This document shows, one piece after another, positions 1-10,942 of a stretch of DNA of 64,000 bases. The DNA lies in assembly GCF_963676685.1 (NCBI RefSeq), contig NC_092346.1, positions 80,119,821 through 80,183,820 on the forward strand, read 5' to 3'. The position numbers and the translations under genes are program-made. The notes beneath the pieces are model-generated. The model had not been told where the DNA came from. It saw only the letters and a program-made list of their open reading frames with translations, and searched no databases. The DNA is from Mytilus edulis (taxonomy: Eukaryota; Mollusca; Bivalvia; Mytilida; Mytilidae). Every line of letters begins with the position of its first letter. The stretch's first letter is position 1.

Positions 1-533
1 AAACTGTAAACAGCAATAATGTTCAGCAAAGTAAGACCTAGAAATAAGTCAAGATGACCAAAATGGTCAATTGAACCCCTAAGGAGATATTGCCCTTTAT
101 AGTAAATTTTTACTATCATTTTCCACTGTAACTACTGGGCCAAGTTCATTATAGATAGAGATAATTGTAAGCAGCAAGAATGTTCAGTAAAGTAAGATCT
201 ACAAACACATTACCATCACCAAAACACAATTTTGTCTTGAATCCATCTGTGTCCTTTGTTTAATATTCACATAGACCAAGGTTAGCGACACAGGCTCTTT
301 AGAGCCTCTAGTTTCTCTGTTGGTTATGGTACTGTCCGTCTTTTTCCGATGTATGGCTTTTGATGCCCCTTTGGGTTTGTTTTTAATTTAAAGTTAAATT
401 CACAAAAAATTTACAAATATGCATACCTGCTCATAGTAATGAACGACTATGGCATGCTAAAAGAGTCATAACAAGGAGTAATAAAAGACAGGATGCATGA
501 CCGCTGTATAATAATTCATATTTAGTTATGTTT
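1..533. other. No gene seen; intergenic
   Basis: No supported coding exon. A short stretch around 280-345 containing GGCTCTTTAGAGCC is a 14-base perfect palindrome and looks like part of a dispersed repeat. Nothing else is recognisable. Confidence 0.5.
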
Positions 534-1395
534 TTTTATGCCCCGCCTACGATAGTAGTAGGGGCATTATGTTTTCTGGTCTTTGCCTCCGTTCGTCCGT
601 CCGTCCGTCTGTGCCTCCGTTCGTCCGTCCGTCAGGTTAAAGTTTTTGGTCCAGGTGGTTTATCATGAAGTTATAGTTGCATCCATTTGTAACTTTGCAT
701 ACATAGTCATTATGATTGGGAATTTCTAAAAACTACTACAAATTTAGGTTTTGGTCCATATTTCATGGTTTATTGAACATGAAAATGAGATTGTGTGAAA
801 CAGCTCTTTCTCAGGTTAAAGTTTTTGGTCGAGGTTGTTTATCATGAAGTCATAGTTGCATCCATTTGTAACTTTGCATACATAGTCATTATGATTGGAA
901 ATTTCTAAAAACTACTACAAATTTAGGTTTTGGTCCATATTTCATGGTTTATTGAACATGAAAATGAGATTGTGCGAAACAGCTCTTTCTCAGGTTAAAG
1001 TTTTTGGTCGAGGTTGTTTATCATGAAGTCATAGTTGCATCCATTTGTAACTTTGCATACATAGTCATTATGATTGGGAATTTCTAAAAACTACTACAAA
1101 TTTAGGTTTTGGTCCACATTTCATGGTTCATTGAACATGAAAATGAGATTGTGTGAAACAGCTCTTTCTCAGGTTAAAGTTTTTGGTCGTGGTTGTTTAT
1201 CATGAAGCTATAGTTGCATCCATTTGTAACTTTGCATACATAGTCATTATGATTGGGAATTTCTAAAAACTACTACAAATTTAGGTTTTGGTCCACATTT
1301 CATGGTTCATTGAACATGAAAATGAGATTGTGCGAAACAGCTCTTTATCAGGTTAAAGTTTTTGGTCGAGGTAGTTTATCATGAATTTATAGATA
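534..1395 (+). repeat. Dispersed repeat family A, copy 1, with 179-bp tandem array
   Basis: Starts with ATGCCCCGCCTACGATAG, followed by a short hairpin (GCCCC...GGGGC) and a CGTCCGTC-type microsatellite. A tandem array follows in which the phrase CAGGTTAAAGTTTTTGGTC recurs at 633, 812, 991, 1170 and 1349, an exact 179-bp period. The 3' end is missing: the last unit breaks off near 1390, unlike copies at 1,538 and 35,566 that run to GTGGGGCAT. The family appears three times in this window, so it is mobile or was mobile. The class is unknown to me. Confidence 0.85.
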
Positions 1396-1537
1396 ACAGG
1401 TATGCTACACAGGCTCTAGATTATAGTTTGCATCAACTTGCAACTAAACAGAACAGTTCTCTGTTCAACACATTGAAGATCTTGGAATTACTGAGTACAA
1501 TAATGGCTGTGATGTTTTTGTAAGTTTTTAAAACTTT

Positions 1538-2023
1538 TTATGCCCCACCTACGATAGTAAAGGGGCATTATGTTTTCTGGTCTGTGCGTCCGTTCGTCCG
1601 TCTGTTCGTCTGTTCGTCCGTCTGTTCGTCTGTTCGTTCGTCCGTCTGTCCCGCTTCAGGTTAAAGTTTTTGGTCAAGGTAATTTTTGATGAAGTTGAAG
1701 TCCAATCAACTTGAAACTTAGTACACATGTTCCTTATGATATGATCTTTCTAATTTTAAGCCAAATTAAACTTTTGACCCTAATTTCACGGTCCACTGAA
1801 CATAGAAAATGAAAGTGCATGTTTCAGGTTAAAGTTTTTGGTCAAGGTAGTTTTTGATGAAGTTGAAGTCCAATCAACTTGAAACTTAGTAGACATGTTC
1901 CCTATGATATTATCTTTCTAATTTTAATGCCTAATTATATTTTTAATCCAATTTCACGGTCCATTGAACATGGAAAATGATAGTGCGAGTGGGGCATCCG
2001 TGTACTTTGGACACATTCTTGTT
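1538..2023 (+). repeat. Dispersed repeat family A, copy 2
   Basis: Begins ATGCCCCACCTACGATAG and ends with GAGTGGGGCATCCGTGTAC and an ACACATTCTTGTT tail. The first and last parts give a 9-bp terminal inverted repeat (ATGCCCCAC / GTGGGGCAT). Inside are a CGTCCGTCTGTT microsatellite and two ~155-bp sub-repeats starting CAGGTTAAAGTTTTTGGTCAAGG. It is less expanded than copy 1 and closely similar to the copy at 35.6 kb. Confidence 0.85.
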
Positions 2024-2933
2024 TAAATATGTATCAAAAATAAACTCCATTTGTATATCGTTAAAAACAATATTCAAATATCTGTCTACAGTGCTAAAAT
2101 GATAAACTTTATGACTAATAAATTTATTTGAATGATCAATCGTTTGTGTTACTTCGCATTTATCAAGGTTTATAGACAGTTTAGTGATAATATACAGACA
2201 TGGTGGTCATTTACTAATGACTTCAGATGCAACTCTTTATTTTATTCTTTTTGGTCACAGGGCGATGCAGAACTTTACCATCCATTTGATTTTCTAAGCA
2301 TAACTTACTACCATCATGCAAATGTCTATTTTTCTGTTTTATTTGAGTTGCTTTGTTCTGCTGCAAATGCTTTCAGATTTTTAGGACTTTTGGTGCGTGT
2401 GTTCCTTGTGAAGATTATTAAGAAAAAAACAATCATTATTTTTTTCATATTCTCGAACATCAACCTATTTAGGTGTACGAGCAGACTTGACATTGTGATC
2501 TAGATTGACTAACATAGCCGTCGGTATAAAGATAAGCTAACAATATGACCATCTTTATTGGGGTGTCAACCAACAGACCAAATCGATGAAAAAAACTGAT
2601 AATTAATGTGTTTAAATGTATGTTTTATGTAAGGATGACAAATTAACTCCACAAATTGAAATGTGCATTCTGATTACCGAAGACATTAGTCTAAGACTGT
2701 GATAAGTATATCCGGATTGAACTATTTAATGGTTGTTCTTAATGGAGACTACTAATTTAAATGTGAATATATTTTTTAATTCCATTGCCGGATGTTTTTA
2801 TGATTGAGCTAGTTCTAGTGATGAAGGACTTGCGCTCAAGTGCATAACATACACACTTATGAGAACACCGGCATAGCAGAATTCACATTAGCGCTTAATA
2901 TATAATTACCAATCGGGGATTTTCAAATTTATA
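2024..2933. other. Upstream region of the LPMO gene; no gene seen
   Basis: A 123-codon open frame at 2132-2503 has no recognisable domain and looks like chance. A TATATAA-like stretch near 2899 sits about 35 bases before the LPMO ATG and could be a core promoter, but this is weak evidence in AT-rich DNA. Confidence 0.35.
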
Positions 2934-5900
2934 ATGGAACGTCGAAATACAAAAGCATTAGTAACGTATATTTTGATAATAAATAGTTTTATAAGTTCGA
3001 TCCATGGACACGGAAGATTAATTGATCCTCCCGGAAGAGCCTCCATGTGGAGATATGGTTTCAATACACCAGTAGATTATAATGACAACCAATTGTTCTG
3101 TGGTGGATATAATGTATGTATCAGATTTTTTCTTAATTTTTCAAGACGTATTGTTTGTAAATAAAGCATACATTATTATATCAGGAATTGCGAATTCAAT
3201 GTACGATATGTAAAATAACAGGCGAAAGAAGGTAAGGAGTAGCATATCATAACAGAATTGTATTTGATCCAAATTAGTTGCTTTTCAAACCGACATCTGT
3301 TTCTTTGCAGAGGTCAAATCTTATAATCTGTTATGCATATCTGCATTTAAAGAGAGGCGACAGAATTCAAAGTCATATTCGAAAATAAACTGACAACGCC
3401 AAGGCTAAAAAGCAAAAATGACCAACAGACAAACAAACGTACACAAAACACAACATAGAAATCTAAAGCATGAGCAACACGAACCCAACCAAAAACTAGG
3501 TTATCCTAGGTGCTCCGGAAGGATAAGCAGATCCTGCTTTATATGAGGCACCCGTCAGCTGCAATACAATTAGATATCTACTTATTTGAAACAGTTAACT
3601 CTGAAGTAATGCCACCGTTACTATGAATATATTATAGCAAAATTTATCTCTCTTTATACTATTTAGTAAAAAGTATGATATTTGATTGTATTTCCTCGTA
3701 TAATTAAAAAAAACTTTTAGTTGCTTTCAGTTTCAGTATCATCGTCATATTTTTCTATTACAATTCATTATGTCTGTTCTAATATCGTTGTTGGTACTGT
3801 AGGTACATCAGTTTCAAAATGGCGGTAAATGTGGAGTCTGCGGGGACGAGTACGGAAAACCCCAACTTTACTCACCACCTGGTAAATTTGCCACTGGTAC
3901 CATCACCAGGAGCTATACGATAAACAGTAATGCCTCAATGACGTTTGAAATCACTGCAAGCCATCGAGGTTACCTAGAATTCAGGATTTGTCCGAACAAC
4001 GATGTAACCAAGGCAGTTACACAGGAATGTCTTGACCAGTATATACTTTCTGATGTTCAAACAGGAGGAACAAAGTTTTATTTTAATTATCAGACAGGAG
4101 GGAAATTCACAGTAACTGTTTCACTGCCAAAAGGTTTAACATGTTCTCACTGTGTTATACAGTGGCGATATCGTACAGGTAAACCTATATCTATATAACA
4201 TAATTAATAAGTCAATGTCTCGAATATTTTTAAATAATTTATTTGCTGCATTGCAGAGGTAAAAAAATGTACGGCCTAGGTCAACGTCTTTCCAGCTTGG
4301 TAACTGCATTTCAAGTGTGTTACTATGTAAAGGAGGGGATTGGTCTCATACAGGTAAAGGGTTTTTTTTTTTTTTTTAATTTTAGCGCTGGCGATATAAA
4401 GTAGCATTGCATATTTTAAGCCAAGCGCTGTATAGATGTAAAATCTAGCGCTGTAGGTATATAAAAAGTCTAGCGCTGTAAATGTAGTCGGGCGCTGCAA
4501 ATGTAGTAGAGCGCTGAAGATATGAAACATAGCGATGGGAATATCAAGAACAGCGCTGGAGATAAAAGTACAGCGCTGAAGAGTGTAATATAGAAATAAG
4601 AAGATGTGTTATCATTGCCAATAAGACAACTCTCCAATAGAGACCAAATGACATAGACTTTAAAAACTAAAAACAAGGTTATTTAAGGTACGGTCTTCAA
4701 CCATAAGCAAAACCCATACCACATAGTCCGCTAAGAAAGGCCCCGAAAAAGACAAAGGTAAAACAATTCATAAAAGAAAACTAAACTAAACTATGTAAAT
4801 AAAAAAAAACAAACAATCAATAACATTAAATTACGATAAACCGCAAAAAATTAAGAATTAAGGGTTCCTAATTGGGACAGCCACATACATTATATGACGG
4901 GGTTAACCATGTTAGCCAACGCCCAACAAACGGGGTCCCTTACCTGGGACAATGGTGTAACAATACAACTGTAACCGGAGAGCACGTATCTACTCTACAA
5001 ATACATAGTGTGACCACCTGGATTCGAACCCCGGTCGTCTGCGTGACAGTCAGTGCGTTAACCGACTGAGCCAAAGAATCGATTCCTTACCTCAGTTGAT
5101 TAAGCCTGGCGTTATATGTTCTACCTGTACTGAGGGAGCAATCCCGCTACACTATTCCCCCACCACAAGAGTCATCATATCTTTATATATGACTCTTAAC
5201 AACACAAACCCTGGCTAGTATACTCCAGATAACCATCGTGGATTTTTTAATCGGGCGCCAAATGTAACCGGAGAGCACGTATCTACTCTACAAATACATA
5301 GTGTCACCACCGGGATTCGAACCCCGGTCGTCTGCGTGACAGTCAGTGCGTTAACCGACTGAGCCAAAGAATCGATTCCCTAGCTCAGTTGATTAAGCCT
5401 GGCTTTATATGTTCTACCTGTACTGAGGGGAAGCAATCCCGCTACACAACATATGAACAAACTATAAAAATCAATTGAAAAGTGCTCACCCCATCAGATC
5501 GATACAAAATAAAAAAAAAAAAAAAAAAAAAAACAAGCTTCAAAAACACATACCGTACGTGGCAGGGTATTTATACATCCCTACAAGAAGTACAGACCTG
5601 AGAGTAATCCCATTTGCTGACATCTAGTTCAAAGCTAATAATAACCAATTCAAAATCTTGTATCTAAGACTTGAGGCAAGCACAAGAGATGTAACGGAAA
5701 TGTATATCAACACCGTTATAATTCATATCTACAGCGCTAGACTTTTTTTTATCTACATCGCTCATCCATACATCTCCTGCGCAAGACTTTTATATTTTAC
5801 AGCGCTCGATTTACATCTCCTGTTCTAGACTTGTTATATAGCACAAGACTTTACATTTGCAGCGCAGGGACTCTATTCACAAAACCATCTCACGACAAAT

Positions 5901-8031
5901 ATTGATCATAAGTTGGAGTTATTCTGAAACAATCGTGATTATTCAGCTATTATTCGGGTTAAACTTATTAAAATTCGAGGATATTTTATACTGAACAGTT
6001 TCAGGTTAAATGGTCCAAACAAATAATCATGTTTTGCACTAGACACATTTCTGTCATTGAAAACTGTATGTTGACAGTCCCTCTTTGTGTTATTTTTGTC
6101 GTTGTGTTGTTGTGCCATTGATGTTTACTCGTCATACATATTATACATACAATATTTTAGTTAGTACAGTTCGAATTAAATGCAGATACTTCTTCATTTA
6201 CTTATGTGGTGACGTTTTAGATTACACTGAAATGCATATATGAATAACTGATAAATATCAATATTTTTCATACTAGATACAAAGTTTTGTTCTGAAGCTT
6301 GGCTCTAACTATATGATTCTTTTTTAAAACGGGACATCACATCCTAAATTTTGCGGTAATGATGTTTATAAACATGTCAACTTAAATACGATCCTCTCAA
6401 ACGTGTTGATCTTTTGAATAAACTTTTATCATTATATTACGTAAACACCGTAGAAAGATATTGTTTTTATCTGTACTAACATTAATGTTGTTGTAGGTAG
6501 ATTAAATCATAATGTTATATGTATTACGTTTATAAAAAAACGTGTGGTCCTACATCATGTCGATATAATGTACTTGAATGTTTGCATTATTCAAGGTCAT
6601 GCCTTTTCAGACTGTTGGAAGTCATGCTTTTTCAGACTGTTGATGGTCATGCTTTTTCAGACTGTTGGTGGTCAAGCTTTTTCAGACTGTTGATAGTCAT
6701 GCTTTTTCAGACTGTTGATGACGTCTGTACTAACTCGATCTGTTGGATGTGTACTGATTGATAATTAAGTCTTGGTGAACATAATTGATTTATTTTTTCT
6801 TGACTTTGCACGAGCTTCCAATAAATTCGATTTATTAAAGATCGGTACTTTGCGTCTTTTGACATCTTATTTAAGTGGTTCGTGTCGATCTGATAAGGCA
6901 AGCAATTTCCAACGACTCTTTAGCTTTTTCTTATGGTTTGCTGTTAACCATTGTTCCAGGTCTGAGAAGAGTACAAGATGACGAAACAAATATTCTTTAT
7001 TTTTTTTTAATGTTATGCCATATGTTTTTACATGCATCGTCGTATTTAATGTGAATAAATAACAAAGTACCAAATTCATAAATAGAAAGAAGCAGTAATA
7101 ACGATTGTATATACAAGTAGTAAAATTCGTTTACCTTTGTTATATTTCAGGAAACAGTTGGGGATGTATAAATGATGATGCATCAAATCCTGAAAATTGT
7201 GGAATCGGAAAAGGAAGACAGGAAGAGTTTTATGCATGCGCAGACGTTGCAATAAACAATAATGGTAATATCGCATCTACTTCAACAACATCTTCAGTTG
7301 CAACTACTTCAACCACAACGTTTAAAGTTTCTACAACTTCGTCGCAGTTACTGTCGTCTACGACAATGCAATCATCAACAACTTCTTCTTCCTCTTCAGT
7401 ATTATCTACGGTGACAACTTCTTCATCCACATCATCTTCAACAACAGAAAAATCCGTACAGGTCAAATGTACTGCGATAGGGGCCTTCAAAGGAAATTCA
7501 GTTATGGACTGGTGGTGTAAAATCAACTGCCAGGTTGGATACTGCCCAACAACATACTGTAGTGAGGGTTGTAGTTCAACTTCGGTCAGTTTTCCAACAA
7601 CAGTGACCTCCGTCAGTAATCCAACAACCTTTACTTCAGCCAGCATTCCAACAACTGTTACTTCGGCTAGAACAACCAGCACTTCAACAACAAACAAAAC
7701 CACATTAGCGACACCAGTATTAACAATTCAAAGCACAACCGAAAGTCCGCCTACCGAAACTGTTACCTGTGTTGGAACAGGTGCATGGAAAGGCGATACA
7801 GCAATGACTGCTTGGTGCGATGCTAACTGTAAACTAGGTCACTGTCCTCCAAGTCATTGTCAGTGTCTTAAAGATGGCTCACTGACCGAAATAACGTATG
7901 GTTTAGGTGATAAATGCGTTACTGTGATGCCAAATATTTCTACAAGCTACAAACTGTATATGGATCTTTGGTGTAAACATAATTGTCCTAGTTTTGGATG
8001 TTGGAATATTCCACACATTTGTGTATGTTAA
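2934..8031 (+). CDS. Secreted AA15-type lytic polysaccharide monooxygenase with three Cys-rich C-terminal modules
   Basis: Three exons: 2934-3113, 3803-4178 and 7151-8031. Phases agree (0, then 1) and give 478 residues. Residues 1-25 are a signal peptide; cleavage after Gly25 exposes His26 in the sequence HGRLIDPPGRASMWR, the N-terminal copper-brace histidine of LPMOs. FCGGYN (exon 1) joins VHQFQNGGKCGVCGDEYG (exon 2), a hallmark of the AA15 fold. ASHRGYLEFRICP in exon 2 supplies the second brace histidine, and EEFYACADV in exon 3 the axial aromatic region. The family oxidatively cleaves chitin or cellulose. After the catalytic domain come two long Ser/Thr-rich linkers and three modules with a WC-x2-NC-x(3-5)-C core: CKINCQVGYCP, CDANCKLGHCPPSHCQC and CKHNCPSFGCW. 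I infer that these bind carbohydrate. The role could be digestive or in shell or cuticle chitin remodelling. The 3-kb second intron is full of mobile elements. Confidence 0.9.
4375..4590 (+). repeat. Cluster of AGCGCTG motifs, forward arm
   Basis: About nine copies of AGCGCTG or a one-base variant, spaced roughly 18-40 bases, lie in AT-rich spacer. A matching cluster in reverse orientation (CAGCGCT) occurs at 5733-5875, so the two flank the repeat between them. The core AGCGCT is palindromic. Confidence 0.7.
5012..5080 (-). other. tRNA-Asp-like sequence inside the TRIM 3' LTR
   Basis: On the minus strand, TGGCTCAGTCGG fits the pol III A box and GGGTTCGAATCC the B box. Between them, CTGTCACGCAG resembles the anticodon arm of tRNA-Asp(GTC). 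The acceptor and D stems do not pair well, so this is a tRNA-like promoter module and not a functional tRNA gene. Confidence 0.7.
5304..5372 (-). other. tRNA-Asp-like sequence inside the TRIM 5' LTR
   Basis: Second copy of the tRNA-like module, in the upstream LTR on the minus strand, with the same A box and B box. It could drive pol III transcription through the element. It differs from the other LTR at a few bases, as expected for LTRs that have aged since insertion. Confidence 0.7.
5733..5875 (-). repeat. CAGCGCT cluster, reverse arm
   Basis: Three clear CAGCGC(T) motifs plus degenerate ones (ATCGCTC, TGCGCAAG) lie in AT-rich spacer with repeated TACATCTCCTG. They are in inverse orientation to the AGCGCTG cluster at 4375-4590. 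The two probably form the ends of one composite repeat. Confidence 0.6.
6598..6721 (+). repeat. 25-bp minisatellite, five copies
   Basis: The unit CATGCTTTTTCAGACTGTTGATGGT recurs from 6598 at a 25-bp period with a few substitutions. It lies in LPMO intron 2. Confidence 0.9.
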
Positions 8032-8635
8032 ATAGGAAAAAAATTATTCAAAACTAAAAAATTAGGCATATCTACCATTTACTCGTATCAGATGTTCCTT
8101 TCAGATTGAATCATAATTTGGATATACAAGTGGGGTTGTTGCTTGGTGTTTTTTTTTATCGTTATTTGAAATGAAATAGGAGAATGATGAATTGCAATGG
8201 TATCATATTTTTGAAAAGAATAAATTCATTTGCAAACACGGAGAATTCACTTCAATAAACGAAAATACGGAAAATAGATTCAAGATCTAGACACACTCCG
8301 GATTTGGTTGTTTACAATAATAAATTTTACTCATTACAAATATTGTGTCTGTCTTACTGAGTTCAAATTAACTAAAAAGCATTGAATATCACATTGGTGT
8401 GAATTACATAAGGTTATTTGCAAAAAAAGGTATCTTGCATACGAAATAATAATCGTAAAAGGAGTCTCTATACCGTCAGTAATATTCAAGCGACTGTAGT
8501 CAGTATCCGTTTGATCGAATTCTATCACAAAATAAACAAATATCCCTGTGTGATATGTCAGTTTGGGGAAAAAAACTAAAAGTTGATGAGTGGTCTACTA
8601 TATTTGTATCCATCTGATGAGTTAATACAAAAAAA
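8032..8635. other. 3' flank of the LPMO gene; nothing recognised
   Basis: AATAAATTC at 8219 and AATAAACG at 8255 are possible polyadenylation signals about 190 and 225 bases after the stop codon. No coding signal is seen. Confidence 0.4.
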
Positions 8636-9080
8636 ATAAGATGTGTTATGATTGCCAATGAGAAAACTCTTCAAGAGAAACCAAATGACACAGACATTTA
8701 CAGTTGAGCCTTTTTCAAATGATTTTTGTGTTGTACTGTTACACTCTTGTCCCAGATTCGGGGGACGGTTAGGATACCGCTAACATGCCCCCCTCCCACA
8801 CACACACATTCTGTATATATGTGTCTGTCCCAAGAAGGGAGCATGTATATCAGTGGTTGTCATTTGTCGGGGTTTTTTTGTGCATAAACTAGGCCGTTAG
8901 TTTTTTCGGTCGAATTGTTTTACCTTTGTAATATTGGGGCCTTTTATAGCTGACTAAGCGGTATGGGCTTTGCTCATTGTTTAAGACCGTACGGTGAATG
9001 CAACTGTTAATTTATGTGTCATTTGATCTATAGTGAAGAGTTGTCTCATTGGCAATTACATCACATCTTTTTTTATATAA
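8636..9080. repeat. Dispersed repeat family B, two fragments in opposite orientation
   Basis: Position 8636-8700 carries the family-B 5' end on the plus strand (AAGATGTGTTATGATTGCC). Position 8870-9075 carries the same region on the minus strand, ending AGTTGTCTCATTGGCAATTAC. A short CA microsatellite lies between them near 8800. The head-to-head arrangement could be one rearranged copy or two insertions. Confidence 0.75.
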
Positions 9081-9285
9081 GATGTCTCAACAAACCTTCC
9101 TGTGGTAACGCACGAAAGTGAGAGAAAAAATATCCGACGTACAATACATGAAAGGGTGATAACCCCCCTCCAACACATAAAATCCCTAAGAAATTTCATT
9201 CCCAATTATACTTCGTGGAAACAGCGAATTTTGTACGAAGAGTAGGACAGTTTCAATCCCCCTTGAATGCTGTTTAAGTACATAG

Positions 9286-9381
9286 CATACCCTATATTAA
9301 TTAATAAGTGAGTTCTGCATACCCTATATTAATTAATAAGTGAGTTCTGCATACCCTATATTAATTAATAAGTGAGTTCTG
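9286..9381 (+). repeat. 32-bp tandem repeat, three copies
   Basis: Three near-identical copies of a 32-bp unit starting CATACCCTATATTAATTAAT, at 9286, 9318 and 9350. Confidence 0.92.
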
Positions 9382-10740
9382 TCAAACCTATGCAAGTTCA
9401 TTTCTCGAGCTCGCATATTAGGATGCGGGAAAATAATACAGTGTCTGTCCATCGATACATACTTGTTTTATAGCACAGTTGATTCATTTCGAGATCGTTC
9501 GATAGCTTTTCAATCTTTTGTCAAATTGTCACTTGCATGCGAGACTCTGGCATAAAGTTCATTCCACAACATATATGTACCCTTTTTTCCAACCTCTGCT
9601 TTGAAGACCAACTTTTGGGCCCCTGTATCTTGTTTTTTGCATTTTATGTGTCCAATATTACAGTTGAAGATCGGACGAACTAAAAATCTTTTGAATCTAA
9701 AAGGAGGTAGTAAGTATTATAATATAAATGAAACTGTAATTGTGAGCTATAATGAAAGTTAAGTTTTCTATAAATGAACTTTATCTTATAGTTAATAGAA
9801 AAATAAAATAAAAAAGTGGGGTCACCGTTCATTCGCGCTCACAATCTGCCTTCGAAAGAAGCATACATTTTTGTAAAGGTGTTTTTTTTCTGTTGAAGTA
9901 ATAGGAGAAATAAAGGTAATATCGAAATAAAAAAAAGAAAATTTATTACAGCAATCGCTACAATTTTACAATAATTTAGTTTAAGTACAGCTTATATGGA
10001 AATTATATTAAAAAAGATAGGTCACCGATGAGTTGAAAAAGATATTTCAATTTTAGAGCCAAAAAATGGCATTTTTCCACCAAAGGGAGATAATTTGGAA
10101 CTTTTTCAATGATGTATACATTTTGAAAGTCATCTGGGGCCAACACGAATTGATTGTTTTGAATGATTTTTGTACCATATGATAAAGTAACAACTACAAA
10201 AGGAAATAAATAAAATTTGTAATGAAAAACAAATGTTTAATTTTTTTCTGAAATTTTTATACCCTCGAGCCTCCTTAAATACGAATATACTAGTAGCTTA
10301 CATATGCAACAGAAGACCACCGACAGCACTGAATGATAATATCGTCGTAACACCACTTTTTGTCATATCAGTAGCGCGTCCTATCCAAAAAAAGAATGAA
10401 AACGAATATTAAACGGTAACTCAGAAAGAAAAAACTCTTTTGAAGGAGGGAACACAATTGATATTTTGTGAAGGCAAAGCCATTAAAATGTGTATATAAT
10501 TTATTTGATTCATATTAGATGATTGCGTCACCAATGATGATAGACATTATTGATTCTTTTACATGATCAATTCATAAGTCAACCGAATTTGATTTAACTT
10601 TAACAATTTTTCATAAGGGAATTTCTTCGTAATATTTTTTTTTTTTTTTAATTTTAACATCATTGTAAAAGACAATCACGTAAATATAAAACCTATATCG
10701 AGTAATTTGAACCTCAGCGTGTTCATTATTTACACTGTTT
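9382..10740. other. Intergenic; nothing recognised
   Basis: AT-rich sequence without a supported exon, RNA gene or repeat seen elsewhere in the window. Confidence 0.4.
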
Positions 10741-10747
10741 ATTAGGC

Positions 10748-10755
10748 TATATAAG
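10748..10755 (+). promoter_or_regulatory. Candidate TATA box of the MRH gene
   Basis: TATATAAG about 195 bases before the ATG at 10943. A start site near 10780 would leave a 160-base leader. Only the motif and distance support it. Confidence 0.35.
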
Positions 10756-10942
10756 TAAGTTTACATGGCCAGATAAGTATTGCACAATTTTGTTTCAGTA
10801 AGAGGTTGCTACAGTATCTTGACATCTTACTTATTTATCCTTGATCAAGATATCTAATTATGTGACCTGACGTATTATCTTGACTAGTTTCACCTCATGT
10901 GACAGCAACTGATTTTTCTTGCTTTGAAAAGTGGGAAACAAG

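Larger units (their letters stand above)
4970..5446 (-). mobile_element. TRIM (miniature LTR retroelement) with tRNA-like LTRs
   Basis: Two direct repeats of 182 and 184 bp (4970-5151 and 5263-5446), each starting TG and ending CA, flank a 111-bp internal segment. On the minus strand the 5' LTR is 5446-5263. Two bases later comes a primer-binding site TGGCGCCCGA (5260-5251), complementary to a tRNA 3' end and matching the first ten bases of a Lys-type PBS. A purine-rich tract GGTGGGGGAATAG (5164-5152) abuts the 3' LTR. The 4-bp target duplication CAAC is intact (4966-4969 and 5447-5450). There is no coding capacity, so it must have moved with proteins from elsewhere. Confidence 0.88.
4588..5720 (+). 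repeat. Dispersed repeat family B, copy interrupted by a TRIM
   Basis: Begins with AAGATGTGTTATCATTGCC and AAGACAACTCTCCAATAG, phrases that recur at 8.6, 9.0, 14.5, 30.4, 33.3 and 47.4 kb. The second half (from ACATATGAACAAACTATAAA to the 5.7-kb end) continues the same family after the inserted LTR element at 4970-5446. The uninterrupted copy at 30.4 kb confirms the join. Family B is non-coding here. Confidence 0.8.

Noticed and set aside
2132-2503. A 123-codon gene upstream of the LPMO
   Set aside because: No domain, hydrophobic low-complexity translation, no splice partners. Likely chance.
5012-5372. Two genuine tRNA-Asp genes
   Set aside because: A and B boxes fit, but acceptor and D stems do not pair and both copies are inside LTRs.
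7230-7703. 157-codon minus-strand frame
   Set aside because: Antisense of the Thr/Ser-rich linker of the LPMO; the acidic/valine-rich translation is a shadow.
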